Source of the DNA: Streptomyces tropicalis
GTDB taxonomy: Bacteria > Actinomycetota > Actinomycetes > Streptomycetales > Streptomycetaceae
Length of the DNA stretch: 64,000 bases
Direction of reading: 5' to 3'
Assembly: GCF_029269835.1 (NCBI RefSeq)
Contig: NZ_JARJBB010000001.1
Coordinates: 434,001-498,000, forward strand
Part shown: piece by piece, positions 7,864 to 16,046 of the stretch
Layout of the letters: every line of letters begins with the position of its first letter
How positions within the stretch are numbered: the stretch's first letter is position 1
Notes under the pieces: model-generated
The model's input: only the letters and a program-made list of their open reading frames with translations
Told to the model about the DNA's origin: nothing
Database searches by the model: none
Made by a program: the position numbers and the translations under genes

Positions 7864-8868
7864 TCAGCGTTCGCTGTCGAGGTGTGCCATCTGCGCCTGC
7901 GGGTAGCGGTCGCCCGCGGCGGCTCCGGCCGGCACGGCCTCCTCGATCGCCGCGAGGTCGGCCTCGTCGAGGGAGATCTCCAGGGCGCCGAGGGCCTCCC
8001 CGAGCCGTTCGCGGGTGCGCGCGCCGATCAGGGGCACGATGTCCTCGCCCCGGGAGAGCACCCAGGCGATGGCGATCTGTGCGACCGTGACGCCCTTCTG
8101 CTCGGCGACCTTGCGCAGGGCGTCGACGAGGTCGAGGTTGCGCTGGAGGTTGTCGCCCTGGAAGCGGGGCGAGTGGGCGCGGAAGTCGTGGGCGGCGAGC
8201 TGCCGGTCGCGGCCGAAGTGCCCCGAGATCAGGCCGCGGGAGAGCACTCCGTAGGCCGTGATGCCGATGCCCAGTTCGCGGGTGGCCGGCAGGATCCGGT
8301 CCTCGATGCCGCGGGAGACGAGCGAGTACTCGATCTGGAGGTCCGCGATCGGCGCGGTGGCCGCGGCCCGGCGCACGGTGTCGGCGCCCACCTCGCTCAG
8401 GCCGATGTGCCGTACGTAGCCCTGCTGCACGAGGTCCGCGATGGCGCCGACGGTCTCCTCGATCGGTACGCCGGGGTCGACCCGGGCGATCCGGTAGACG
8501 TCGATGTGGTCGACGCCGAGACGCTGGAGCGAGTACGCGGCGAAGTTGCGCACGGCGGCCGGCCGGCCGTCGTAGCCGATCCAGTTGCCGGCCGGGTCGC
8601 GCAGCGCGCCGAACTTGACGCTGAGCAGGGCCTGTTCGCGCAGCGCGGCGGGTGCGGTCCGCAGGGCCTCGCCGACCAGCATCTCGTTGTGGCCCATGGC
8701 GTAGAAGTCGCCGGTGTCCAGCAGGGTGACGCCGGCGTCGAGGGCGGCGTGGACGGTGGCGACGGACTCGGCCCGGTCCGCGTCGCCGTACAGCGCGGAC
8801 ATGCCCATGCAGCCGAGGCCGAGCGCGGAGACCTGGGGGCCGGTGGTGCCGAGGGGGCGGGTGTCCAT
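7864..8868 (-). CDS. Aldo/keto reductase
   Basis: 334 residues from the ATG at 8868, which has AAGGAG just upstream; 21 more codons upstream are open but would overlap the operator. It has the (beta/alpha)8 fold of NADPH-dependent AKRs: LGLGCMGMSALYG, then LLDTGDFYAMGHNE (the catalytic Asp/Tyr region) and SVKFG (near the catalytic Lys). The C-terminal part holds the cofactor-phosphate region, IVPLIGARTRERL. Likely detoxifies or reduces a carbonyl compound in the cytosol. First gene of the AKR-tetR operon. Confidence 0.9.
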   Translation of the reverse strand: MDTRPLGTTGPQVSALGLGCMGMSALYGDADRAESVATVHAALDAGVTLLDTGDFYAMGHNEMLVGEALRTAPAALREQALLSVKFGALRDPAGNWIGYDGRPAAVRNFAAYSLQRLGVDHIDVYRIARVDPGVPIEETVGAIADLVQQGYVRHIGLSEVGADTVRRAAATAPIADLQIEYSLVSRGIEDRILPATRELGIGITAYGVLSRGLISGHFGRDRQLAAHDFRAHSPRFQGDNLQRNLDLVDALRKVAEQKGVTVAQIAIAWVLSRGEDIVPLIGARTRERLGEALGALEISLDEADLAAIEEAVPAGAAAGDRYPQAQMAHLDSER

Positions 8869-8925
8869 GAGGGGCTCCTTGGACTGCGGGTCCGGTGGGT
8901 GTTCCGGCGGGTACCCACCTTCGCA

Positions 8926-8961
8926 TGACAACTGACAGATTTCAATTTCTGTCAGTTGTCA
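8926..8961. promoter_or_regulatory. Perfect 14-bp inverted-repeat operator
   Basis: TGACAACTGACAGA (8926-8939) and TCTGTCAGTTGTCA (8948-8961) are exact complements with an 8-bp AT-rich spacer (TTTCAATT). It starts 58 bp upstream of the aldo/keto reductase ATG. Each arm also contains a TGACA/TGTCA repeat. It is the strongest operator-like palindrome in the window and most likely the site of the TetR protein encoded in the same operon. Confidence 0.75.
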
Positions 8962-8992
8962 CATGGTGCCGCACGACCCCGGACGCGGGCAC

Positions 8993-9037
8993 GAAAAAAC
9001 GCCGGGCGGGCCGGAGTCGCTCCGGCCCGCCCGGCGT
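8993..9037 (-). terminator. Rho-independent terminator of glyS
   Basis: A 17-bp perfect stem (8999-9015 with 9021-9037, loop of 5 nt). On the minus strand it is followed by a run of six T (plus-strand AAAAAA at 8994-8999). It is the best T-tailed terminator in the window and lies 19 bp behind the glyS stop. Confidence 0.92.
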
Positions 9038-9055
9038 CGGCGGCGTCGTCGACGG

Positions 9056-10438
9056 TCAGCAGCCGATCAGGCGGCTGGCCAGGTAGCCCTCGATCTGGTC
9101 GAGGGACACGCGCTCCTGCTTCATGGTGTCGCGCTCGCGGACGGTGACCGCGTTGTCCTCGAGGGTGTCGAAGTCGACCGTCACGCAGAACGGCGTGCCG
9201 ATCTCGTCCTGGCGGCGGTAGCGGCGGCCGATGGCGCCCGCGTCGTCGAACTCGATGTTCCAGTGCTGCCGCAGCGCCTGGGCGAGGCCCTTGGCCTTCG
9301 GGGACAGCTCCGGGTTGCGGGACAGCGGGAGCACCGCGACCTTCACCGGGGCCAGGCGGTGGTCCAGGCGCAGCACCGTGCGCTTCTCCATCTTGCCCTT
9401 GGCGTTGGGCGCCTCGTCCTCGACGTAGGCGTCGAGGAGGAAGGCGAGCATCGCACGGCCGACACCGGCCGCGGGCTCGATGACGTACGGCGTCCAGCGC
9501 TCGCCGGCCTCCTGGTCGAAGTAGGAGAGGTCCTGGCCGGAGGCCTTGGCGTGGGCGCCGAGGTCGTAGTCCGTGCGGTTGGCCACACCCTCCAGCTCGC
9601 CCCACTCGTTGCCGCCGAAGCTGAAGCGGTACTCGATGTCGGCGGTGCGCTTGGAGTAGTGGGAGAGCTTCTCCTTGGGGTGCTCGTACCAGCGCATGTT
9701 CTCCTCGCGCAGGCCCAGGCCGGTGTACCAGTTCCAGCGCTGCTGCATCCAGTACTCCTGCCACTCCTCGTCCTCGCCCGGCTTGACGAAGAACTCCATC
9801 TCCATCTGCTCGAACTCGCGGGTGCGGAAGATGAAGTTGCCGGGCGTGATCTCGTTGCGGAAGGACTTGCCCATCTGCGCGATGCCGAACGGCGGCTTGC
9901 GGCGCGAAGTGGTCTGCACCTGGGCGAAGTTGGTGAAGATGCCCTGGGCGGTCTCGGGGCGCAGGTAGGCGACGGAGCCGGAGTCCTGGGTCGGGCCGAG
10001 GTGGGTGGAGAGCAGGCCGGAGAACTGCTTGGGCTCGGTGAACTGGCCCTTGTTGCCGCAGTTCGGGCAGTTGACGTCCGCCAGGCCGTTCTCCGGGAGG
10101 CGCTTGTGCTTCGCCTCGTAGGCCTCCTCCAGGTGGTCCGCGCGGAACCGCTTGTGGCACGCGGTGCACTCGGTGAGCGGGTCCGTGAAGGTGGCGACGT
10201 GACCGGAGGCGACCCAGACCTCGGAGGCCAGGATCACGGACGAGTCGATACCGACCACGTCCTCGCGCGACGTCACCATGTAACGCCACCACTGGCGCTT
10301 GAGGTTCTCCTTGAGCTCGACACCCAGGGGCCCGTAGTCCCACGCGGCGCGCTGGCCGCCGTAGATCTCACTGCAGGGGAATACGAAGCCACGGCGCTTG
10401 CTCAGGCTGACGATGGTGTCGATCTTGTCGGCGGCCAC
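9056..10438 (-). CDS. glyS: Glycyl-tRNA synthetase
   Basis: 460 residues, the usual size of the class II homodimeric enzyme that charges tRNA-Gly. The start is GTG ([12 protein letters not shown]). Recognisable blocks are [24 protein letters not shown], the zinc-type cysteines in CTACHKRF and [18 protein letters not shown] (motif 2 area) and the C-terminal anticodon-binding domain beginning [10 protein letters not shown]. Monocistronic, ending at the T-tailed hairpin, and divergent from znuA. Confidence 0.96.
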   Translation of the reverse strand: MAADKIDTIVSLSKRRGFVFPCSEIYGGQRAAWDYGPLGVELKENLKRQWWRYMVTSREDVVGIDSSVILASEVWVASGHVATFTDPLTECTACHKRFRADHLEEAYEAKHKRLPENGLADVNCPNCGNKGQFTEPKQFSGLLSTHLGPTQDSGSVAYLRPETAQGIFTNFAQVQTTSRRKPPFGIAQMGKSFRNEITPGNFIFRTREFEQMEMEFFVKPGEDEEWQEYWMQQRWNWYTGLGLREENMRWYEHPKEKLSHYSKRTADIEYRFSFGGNEWGELEGVANRTDYDLGAHAKASGQDLSYFDQEAGERWTPYVIEPAAGVGRAMLAFLLDAYVEDEAPNAKGKMEKRTVLRLDHRLAPVKVAVLPLSRNPELSPKAKGLAQALRQHWNIEFDDAGAIGRRYRRQDEIGTPFCVTVDFDTLEDNAVTVRERDTMKQERVSLDQIEGYLASRLIGC

Positions 10439-10619
10439 GGTGCTCTCTTCATTACGACGACGGGCGACGAAGCGAGACGCTTCAGAGCGAATGCTTCAGC
10501 GTACCGGCGGGGGCTCCCCCTCAACCAAATCGGTGCCGGTCCACGACCGTGCAAGGTCGGTGCAAGGTCGGTGCAGGGATCCCGGACAACCGGGGACAGG
10601 GGACATCACGGACAGCTTG

Positions 10620-10657
10620 TTGACAACGGTTTCCATGTTTGATGAAAATGACTGTCA
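10620..10657 (+). promoter_or_regulatory. znuA promoter with two tandem Zur-like boxes
   Basis: A perfect -35 TTGACA (10620-10625) and a -10-like GAAAAT (10644-10649) are 18 bp apart. Two 7-1-7 inverted repeats overlie them: TGACAAC-G-GTTTCCA (10621-10635) and TGAAAAT-G-ACTGTCA (10643-10657), with centres 22 bp (two helical turns) apart. Both resemble the actinobacterial Zur box. The predicted transcription start falls at about 10656-10657, on the ATG, which suggests a leaderless mRNA. Zur with zinc would cover the whole promoter. Confidence 0.7.
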
Positions 10658-11619
10658 TGAACATAGGACGCCGTCTCCTCACCGGCACCGCGGCCGCGGC
10701 CGCCCTCGCGCTCGGCCTCGGGTCCCTCTCCGCCTGCTCGGCCGCCGCCGGCGCCGCGGACGGCCCCCCGGGCCGGTTCGACGTGGTGGCGTCCTTCTAT
10801 CCGATGGCCTACCTCGCCGAGCAGATCGGCGGCGCCCACGTGCACGTCACCACGCTCACCGAACCAGGCCAGGAGCCGCACGACCTGGAGATCAGCGCCC
10901 GGCAGGCCGCGCGCATGGAGGAGTCCGACGCCGTCCTCTACCTCAAGGGCCTGCAGCCCTCCATCGACGACGCCGTCGCCCAGTCCGGGATCCGGACGAA
11001 GATCGACGCCGCCTCGCTCACCACGCTGGAGAACCACGGCACCGAGGTGGGCGGCCACGCGGCCGCCCACGACACCGCACCCGACGAGGAGACCGGCGGC
11101 CGCGACCCGCACGTCTGGCTCGACCCGCTGCGCTACGCGCAGATCGCCCGGGGCGTCGGCGCCGCCCTCGCGAAGGCCGACCCGGCCCACGCGGCCGACT
11201 ACCGCACGCGCACCGCGGCCCTGGTGAAGCGCCTCGACGACCTCGACGCCCGCTACCGGACCGGACTGCGGCACACCCGGAGCAAGGTCTTCATCACCAC
11301 GCACGCCGCCTTCGGCTACCTCGCCGAGCGCTACGGCCTGACCGAGGAGGCCGTCAACGGCCTGGACCCCGAGTCGGAGCCCAGCGTGGCCCGGGTGCGG
11401 GAGCTGGAGTCGATGGCGGAGGCCGACGGCGTCACCACCGTCTTCCACGAGACGCTCCTCAGCGACCGCACCGCCCGGACCGTCGCCCGCGACACACACC
11501 TGCACACCGACGTCCTCGACCCGCTCGAGGGCATCACCGCGCATTCCCGCGGCCGTGACTACATCCAGGTCATGGACGCCAATCTCCAGGCCCTGCGCAA
11601 GGCCCTGGGCACCTCGTGA
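10657..11619 (+). CDS. znuA: Zinc ABC transporter, zinc-binding lipoprotein
   Basis: 320 residues from the ATG at 10657, chosen because the promoter places the 5' end of the mRNA there; ATGs at 10642 and 10648 lie inside the -10/Zur box, and no ribosome binding site is visible for any of them. A lipoprotein signal ends in LSAC with the lipidated Cys at about residue 27. The cluster A-I fold follows with FYPMAYLAEQIGG, the metal-ligand motif QEPHDLE, a short His/Asp-rich loop (GGHAAAHD), DPHVWLDP, TTHAAFGYLAERYGL and a final Asp in DVLDPLEG. It captures zinc outside the membrane and passes it to ZnuB. Confidence 0.93.
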   Translation: MNIGRRLLTGTAAAAALALGLGSLSACSAAAGAADGPPGRFDVVASFYPMAYLAEQIGGAHVHVTTLTEPGQEPHDLEISARQAARMEESDAVLYLKGLQPSIDDAVAQSGIRTKIDAASLTTLENHGTEVGGHAAAHDTAPDEETGGRDPHVWLDPLRYAQIARGVGAALAKADPAHAADYRTRTAALVKRLDDLDARYRTGLRHTRSKVFITTHAAFGYLAERYGLTEEAVNGLDPESEPSVARVRELESMAEADGVTTVFHETLLSDRTARTVARDTHLHTDVLDPLEGITAHSRGRDYIQVMDANLQALRKALGTS

Positions 11620-11636
11620 CCGGCACGGAGGACAGC

Positions 11637-12449
11637 ATGGAACGTCAGGACGACACCGTCGTGTCCCTGCGCGGCGTCCGCGCCGAACTGGGCTCGCGCC
11701 CGGTCCTGCGCGGCATCGACCTCGCGGTGCGCCGCGGCGAGGTCGTCGCCCTGCTCGGCGCCAACGGCTCCGGCAAGTCGACCGCCGTGCGCAGCGCCAT
11801 CGGCCAGGTGCCCGTCACCGCGGGCGAGGTCGCACTCTTCGGCACCCCGCTCGGCCGCTTCCGCGACTGGGCCCGCGTCGGATACGTCCCGCAGCGCACC
11901 ACCACCGAGGGCGGCGTCCCGGCGACGGTCACCGAGATCGTCTCCGCGGGCCGGCTCGCGCGCACCCGCTTCGGCCTCTTCCGCGGCGCCGACCGCGCGG
12001 CCGTCCGGGAGGCGCTGGAGCGGGTGGGCATGGCGGACCGGGCGAAGGACCCGGTCACCGCGCTCTCCGGCGGCCAGCACCAGCGGGTGCTGATCGCCCG
12101 CGCGCTCGCCGTCGAACCCGAGCTGCTGATCATGGACGAGCCGATGGCGGGCGTGGACCTCGCCAGCCAGGAGGTGCTCGCGCACACCCTGCGCGAGGAG
12201 GTCGGCCGCGGGACGGCGGTGCTGCTCGTCCTGCACGAGCTGGGCCCGCTGGAGCCGCTGATCGACCGGGCCGTCGTCCTGCGCGACGGCTGCGTCCTGC
12301 ACGACGGCCCGCCGCCGAGGGCCAGTGCCGACATTCCCCCGAGCTCTCCACTTCGTTCGAGCAGGGGGTACCCCCAGCCGGGCCACGACCACGTACACCC
12401 GCACGACGCCTCCGGCGCCGCACCGATCCGCACGGGACCGCTGAGCTGA
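11637..12449 (+). CDS. znuC: Zinc ABC transporter, ATPase
   Basis: 270 residues from the ATG at 11637, which has GGAGG at the right distance; a GTG at 11616 overlapping the znuA stop would add seven residues. Walker A GANGSGKST is near residues 41-49, the signature LSGGQHQR and Walker B LLIMDEPMAG follow, and a switch His is seen in LLVLHELG. The last ~40 residues are not part of the ABC fold: they are read through a short palindromic repeat at 12333-12376 and continue to a His-containing tail (PGHDHVHPHD) that could bind zinc or be incidental. The stop overlaps the znuB start (TGATG). Confidence 0.93.
   Translation: MERQDDTVVSLRGVRAELGSRPVLRGIDLAVRRGEVVALLGANGSGKSTAVRSAIGQVPVTAGEVALFGTPLGRFRDWARVGYVPQRTTTEGGVPATVTEIVSAGRLARTRFGLFRGADRAAVREALERVGMADRAKDPVTALSGGQHQRVLIARALAVEPELLIMDEPMAGVDLASQEVLAHTLREEVGRGTAVLLVLHELGPLEPLIDRAVVLRDGCVLHDGPPPRASADIPPSSPLRSSRGYPQPGHDHVHPHDASGAAPIRTGPLS
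12333..12376. repeat. Short palindromic repeat inside the znuC 3' end
   Basis: The block begins with TTCCCCCGAGCTC, continues through CTTCGTTCGAGCAGGGGG and ends with the palindrome GGGGGTACCCCC (12364-12375). CCCCC and GCTC of the left side can pair with GAGC and GGGGG of the right side around a TCCACTTCGTTC loop. From memory, near-identical blocks occur many times in Streptomyces genomes. Here it sits in frame and adds about 14 codons to znuC. Confidence 0.65.
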
Positions 12450-13366
12450 TGGACTTCCTGAACTACGCCCTCATGCAGCGGGCCCTGCTGGCCGCCGTCC
12501 TGGTCGGCGTCACCGCCCCCGCCATCGGCATCTACCTGGTGCAGCGCCGGCAGTCCCTGATGGGCGACGGCATCGGCCACGTCGCGATGACGGGCGTCGG
12601 CCTCGGCTTCCTGCTGTCCGCCTCCCCTGTGTGGACGGCGACGGCCGTCTCCGTGGCCGGCGCCCTCCTCATGGAACTGATCCGCTGGTACGGCCGCACC
12701 CGCGGCGACATCGCCCTGGCGATGCTCTTCTACGGCGGGATGTCCGGCGGCGTGCTGTTCGTCAACCTCGCGCCCGGCGGCTCCAACGCCAACCTGACCT
12801 CGTACCTCTTCGGCTCGCTGTCGACGGTCTCCCCCTCCGACGTGACGGCGATCTGCCTGCTCGCCGCGTTCGTCGTCGCGGTCACCCTGGGCCTGCGCCG
12901 CCAGCTCTTCGCGGTGAGCCAGGACGAGGAGTTCGCGCGGGTGACCGGGCTTCCGGTGCGCGCGCTGAACCTGCTCACGGCCGTCACCGCGGCGGTCACC
13001 GTGACGGTCGCGATGCGGGTGGTCGGCCTGCTGCTGGTCTCCGCCCTGATGGTGGTGCCGGTGGCCGCCGCGCAGCAGCTCGGCCGCAGCTTCGCCGCCA
13101 CCTTCGCGATCGCCGTGGCGATCGGCGTGAGCGTCACGATCGGCGGCACGGTCACCTCGTACTACCAGGACGTGCCGCCGGGCGCGACGATCGTGCTGCT
13201 GGCCATCGCCGCGTTCGTGGCACTGACGGCGCTGTCCGCGCCGCCGGCCCGCCGGCGAGCGCGGCCGGCCGCCGCGGCGCGGCCCGCCGCGGCGCGGCCC
13301 GCCGCGGACCCGGCGGGGTGCACGATTCCGGCCACCCGCGGCGCCGCGGAGGAGGCCGGCGCCTGA
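12449..13366 (+). CDS. znuB: Zinc ABC transporter, permease
   Basis: 305 residues with seven to nine hydrophobic segments, the ABC-3 permease family. MQRALLAAVLVGVTAPAIGIYLVQRRQSLMGDGIGHVAMTGV in the N-terminal part is the family hallmark (read as two adjoining stretches). The start ATG overlaps the znuC stop, so the two are translationally coupled. The last ~40 residues are a low-complexity Ala/Arg/Pro tail with repeated ARPAA units, probably cytosolic and dispensable. Confidence 0.93.
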   Translation: MDFLNYALMQRALLAAVLVGVTAPAIGIYLVQRRQSLMGDGIGHVAMTGVGLGFLLSASPVWTATAVSVAGALLMELIRWYGRTRGDIALAMLFYGGMSGGVLFVNLAPGGSNANLTSYLFGSLSTVSPSDVTAICLLAAFVVAVTLGLRRQLFAVSQDEEFARVTGLPVRALNLLTAVTAAVTVTVAMRVVGLLLVSALMVVPVAAAQQLGRSFAATFAIAVAIGVSVTIGGTVTSYYQDVPPGATIVLLAIAAFVALTALSAPPARRRARPAAAARPAAARPAADPAGCTIPATRGAAEEAGA

Positions 13367-13425
13367 CCGCACCCGGTCCGGGCTGGCACAATGGCCCGGC
13401 AGGCGCAGACGCAAGGAGGCATCCC

Positions 13426-13842
13426 GTGACGACCGCAGGACCGCCCGTGAAGGGCCGCGCCACCCGGCAGCGCGCCGCAGTCGCGGCGGCCCTCGACGAG
13501 GTCGACGAGTTCCGCAGCGCGCAGGACCTGCACGACATGCTGAAGCACAAGGGCGACTCGGTCGGCCTGACCACGGTCTACCGCACCCTGCAGTCCCTCG
13601 CCGAGGCCGGTGAGGTCGACGTCCTGCGCACCTCCGAGGGCGAGTCGGTCTACCGCCGCTGCTCGTCCGGCGAGCACCACCACCACCTCGTGTGCCGCGC
13701 CTGCGGCCGGGCCGTCGAGGTGGAGGGCCCGGCCGTGGAGAAGTGGGCCGAGGCGATCGCCGCCGAGCACGGCTACGTCAACGTGGCGCACACGGTCGAG
13801 ATCTTCGGCACCTGCGCGGAGTGCGCGGCGTCCGGCACCTGA
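13426..13842 (+). CDS. zur: Zinc uptake regulator Zur (Fur family)
   Basis: 138 residues from a GTG preceded by AAGGAGG. The winged helix (TTVYRTLQSLAEAGEV) spans about residues 48-64. Zinc ligands known for Streptomyces Zur are all in register: Cys79, His85 and His87 (regulatory sites), and Cys90, Cys93, Cys130, Cys133 (structural site). With zinc bound it represses zinc-uptake genes. The znuACB promoter 2.8 kb upstream carries matching boxes. It starts 59 bp after znuB on the same strand, so it may be partly co-transcribed and self-limiting. Confidence 0.96.
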   Translation: MTTAGPPVKGRATRQRAAVAAALDEVDEFRSAQDLHDMLKHKGDSVGLTTVYRTLQSLAEAGEVDVLRTSEGESVYRRCSSGEHHHHLVCRACGRAVEVEGPAVEKWAEAIAAEHGYVNVAHTVEIFGTCAECAASGT

Positions 13843-13852
13843 AGCCGGCGCC

Positions 13853-14386
13853 TCACGCCCGGGTCAGGTGGCGGTCCAGGATCTCCCGCAGCCGGTCCGC
13901 GTCGGCGGGGTCCTGCAGGCCCCGCTTGGGCAGGACCGTGAAGCAGCTGGCGTTCTTGTCGTCGCTGAAGGTCACGAAGATCTCCGGGGTCTCCCGGTAG
14001 CGGGGCTGGGCGGGCCAGCCGATCGACGTGGTGCTGTGCTCGGTGGCCACCGTCACACCGGCGTCCGACACGGTGACGCGGAACGTGCCGTTGCGTGCGG
14101 CGAGCTTCAGGAACTGGCGGCCCTGCAACCACGGCGAGGCGACCAGCAGCAGCACGAAGCACGGCGCCCAGAGCATCGGGAACCAGTGGACGCCCCCGCC
14201 GGTCAGCGCCTGGGCGACCTCGATGGCGAAGACGACGGCCGCCAGCAGGACCGACAGTTTCTGCGCCCGCCGGGACCGCGCGATCCGGCTGCGCTGGCGC
14301 AGCGCGGCCGTGAAGTCCTTCCCCGTCGGCCGGTACTCCAGCTCGACCACGCCCTGCCCGGCGTCCCGCCCCATGTCCATGACCAT
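13853..14386 (-). CDS. YcxB-like membrane protein
   Basis: 177 residues. Two adjacent hydrophobic segments (about residues 40-85: LSVLLAAVVFAIEVAQAL and WFPMLWAPCFVLLLVAS) are followed by a soluble C-terminal domain of the YcxB type with SIGWPAQPRYRETPEIFVTF and a conserved PKRG motif. Function unknown; membrane-anchored. Three possible ATG starts (14386, 14380, 14374) are packed in MVMDMG, and none has a good ribosome binding site. All three lie within an 11-bp inverted repeat. Last gene of the DUF1266-recO-uppS run; converges on zur with a 10-bp gap. Confidence 0.72.
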   Translation of the reverse strand: MVMDMGRDAGQGVVELEYRPTGKDFTAALRQRSRIARSRRAQKLSVLLAAVVFAIEVAQALTGGGVHWFPMLWAPCFVLLLVASPWLQGRQFLKLAARNGTFRVTVSDAGVTVATEHSTTSIGWPAQPRYRETPEIFVTFSDDKNASCFTVLPKRGLQDPADADRLREILDRHLTRA

Positions 14387-14394
14387 GGGGCGGG
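14365..14394. promoter_or_regulatory. Inverted repeat across the start codons of the YcxB-like gene
   Basis: CCCGCCCCATG (14365-14375) and CATGGGGCGGG (14384-14394) are exact complements with an 8-nt spacer. In mRNA this would fold the translation start into a hairpin. In DNA it could be an operator. It could also terminate uppS transcription (stop at 14409). Confidence 0.5.
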
Positions 14395-14408
14395 ATCGTA
14401 CCGGGCCC

Positions 14409-15248
14409 TCAACCCTCCTCGGAGCGGCCCTCCATGGCGAGGAGTTCCTCGTTGGGGATCGCACCGCCGAAGCGGCGGTCGCGGGAGGCGAACTCCACGC
14501 ACGCCCGCCACAGGTCGCGCCGGTCGAAGTCCGGCCACAGCACGTCCTGGAAGACCATCTCGGCGTACGCGCTCTGCCAGAGCAGGTAGTTGGAGGTGCG
14601 CTGCTCGCCGCTCGGGCGCAGGAACAGGTCCACGTCCGGCATGTCCGGGTAGTACAGGTACTTCGCGAGGGTCTTCTCGCCGACCTTCGACGGGTCGAGG
14701 CGGCCCGCGGCGACGTCCTCGGCGAGCGCCCGGGCCGCGTCGGCGATCTCGGCGCGGCCGCCGTAGTTCATGCAGAAGTACAGGGTGAGCCGGTCGTTGT
14801 CCTTGGTCTGCTCCTGGGCGATCTGGAGCTCCTTGGCGACCGACTTCCACAGCTTGGGCATGCGGCCCACCCAGCGCACCCGGATGCCGAGTTCGTCGAG
14901 CTGGTCGCGGGTCTTGCGGATGAAGTCGCGGTTGAAGTTCATCAGGAAGCGGACCTCGTCCGGCGAGCGCTTCCAGTTCTCGGTGGAGAAGGCGTACAGG
15001 GAGATGCTGCCGACGCCCATCTCGATCGCGCCCTGGAGGACGTCCAGGACCCGCTCGGCACCGACCTTGTGGCCCTCGGTGCGGGGCAGGCCGCGCTCCT
15101 TGGCCCAGCGGCCGTTGCCGTCCATGACGATCGCCACGTGCCGCGGGACGAGCTCGCCCGGAAGCTTGGGCGCGCGGGCGCCGGACGGGTGCGGCTCCGG
15201 CGCCCTGTACTCACGGCGCCGGCGTCCCAGGATCCCGCGTACCACCAT
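14409..15248 (-). CDS. uppS: Isoprenyl (undecaprenyl/polyprenyl) diphosphate synthase
   Basis: 279 residues from an ATG with GAGGAG upstream. It is a cis-prenyltransferase that makes the C55-type lipid carrier for peptidoglycan and wall polymers from farnesyl or other short diphosphates. The catalytic Asp lies in [12 protein letters not shown] (Asp43). Further landmarks are the [10 protein letters not shown] diphosphate site, [22 protein letters not shown] and [19 protein letters not shown]. Mildly extended N-terminus (about 30 residues) as usual in actinomycetes. It follows recO by 26 bp. Confidence 0.95.
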   Translation of the reverse strand: MVVRGILGRRRREYRAPEPHPSGARAPKLPGELVPRHVAIVMDGNGRWAKERGLPRTEGHKVGAERVLDVLQGAIEMGVGSISLYAFSTENWKRSPDEVRFLMNFNRDFIRKTRDQLDELGIRVRWVGRMPKLWKSVAKELQIAQEQTKDNDRLTLYFCMNYGGRAEIADAARALAEDVAAGRLDPSKVGEKTLAKYLYYPDMPDVDLFLRPSGEQRTSNYLLWQSAYAEMVFQDVLWPDFDRRDLWRACVEFASRDRRFGGAIPNEELLAMEGRSEEG

Positions 15249-15274
15249 GTGCTCCTCGTCTCCTCGTGTGTGTT

Positions 15275-16024
15275 TCAGGACTTCTCTACGTAGCGCAGCG
15301 AGCGCAGCCCGCGCTCCATGTGCCAGTGCAGGTAGGCGGACACCAGCCCGCTGCCCTCCCGGACGTGCCGCGGCTCGCAGGCGTCCGCGGTCTCCCAGTC
15401 TCCCGTGAGGAGCGCGCCGAGCAGCTCCAGGGCCTGCGGCGAGGGTACGACGCTGCCGGGCACCCGGCAGTCGGCGCAGACGGAGCCGCCCGAGGCCACC
15501 GAGAAGAACCGGTTCGGGCCGGGCATGCCGCACCGGGCGCAGTCGCCGAAGCTCGGCGCGTAGCCGTTGACGGCCAGCGACCGGAGCAGGAAGGCGTCGA
15601 GCACGAGGTGCGGCGCGTGCTCGCCCCGGGCGAGGGTGCGCAGTCCGCCCACGAGCAGCAGGTACTGCTGGACGGCCGGCTCGCCCTCGTGGTCGGTGAA
15701 CCGCTCGGCGGTCTCCAGCATCGCCGTGCCGGCGGTGTAGCGGGCGTAGTCGGTGACGATCCCGCCGCCGTAGGGGGCGATGGTCTCGCTCTGCGTGCAC
15801 AGCGGCAGCCCGCGGCCCACCAGTTCGCTTCCGCGGGCGAAGAACTGCACGTCGACGTGGGAGAAGGGCTCCAGCCGGGCGCCGAACTTCGACTTGGTGC
15901 GGCGCACCCCGCGAGCCACGGCCCGTACCCGGCCGTGACCGCGGGTGAGCAGCGTGATGATCCGGTCCGCCTCACCCAGCTTCTGGGTGCGCAGCACGAT
16001 GCCGTCGTCGCGGAACAGGCTCAT
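15275..16024 (-). CDS. recO: DNA repair protein RecO
   Basis: 249 residues from the ATG at 16024. The N-terminal OB fold starts [27 protein letters not shown] helical domain and a zinc-finger pair (CARCG near residue 160 and CADC about 20 residues later) follow. RecO loads RecA on SSB-coated gaps in the RecFOR pathway. It is second in a minus-strand run, 22 bp after the DUF1266-type gene and 26 bp before uppS. Confidence 0.94.
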   Translation of the reverse strand: MSLFRDDGIVLRTQKLGEADRIITLLTRGHGRVRAVARGVRRTKSKFGARLEPFSHVDVQFFARGSELVGRGLPLCTQSETIAPYGGGIVTDYARYTAGTAMLETAERFTDHEGEPAVQQYLLLVGGLRTLARGEHAPHLVLDAFLLRSLAVNGYAPSFGDCARCGMPGPNRFFSVASGGSVCADCRVPGSVVPSPQALELLGALLTGDWETADACEPRHVREGSGLVSAYLHWHMERGLRSLRYVEKS

Positions 16025-16046
16025 GGCCCCATTGTCGCGTACGGGG

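Noticed and set aside
14409..15800. A longer N-terminus for uppS
   Set aside because: The extra part overlaps recO and has no uppS features; the ATG at 15248 has a good ribosome binding site.
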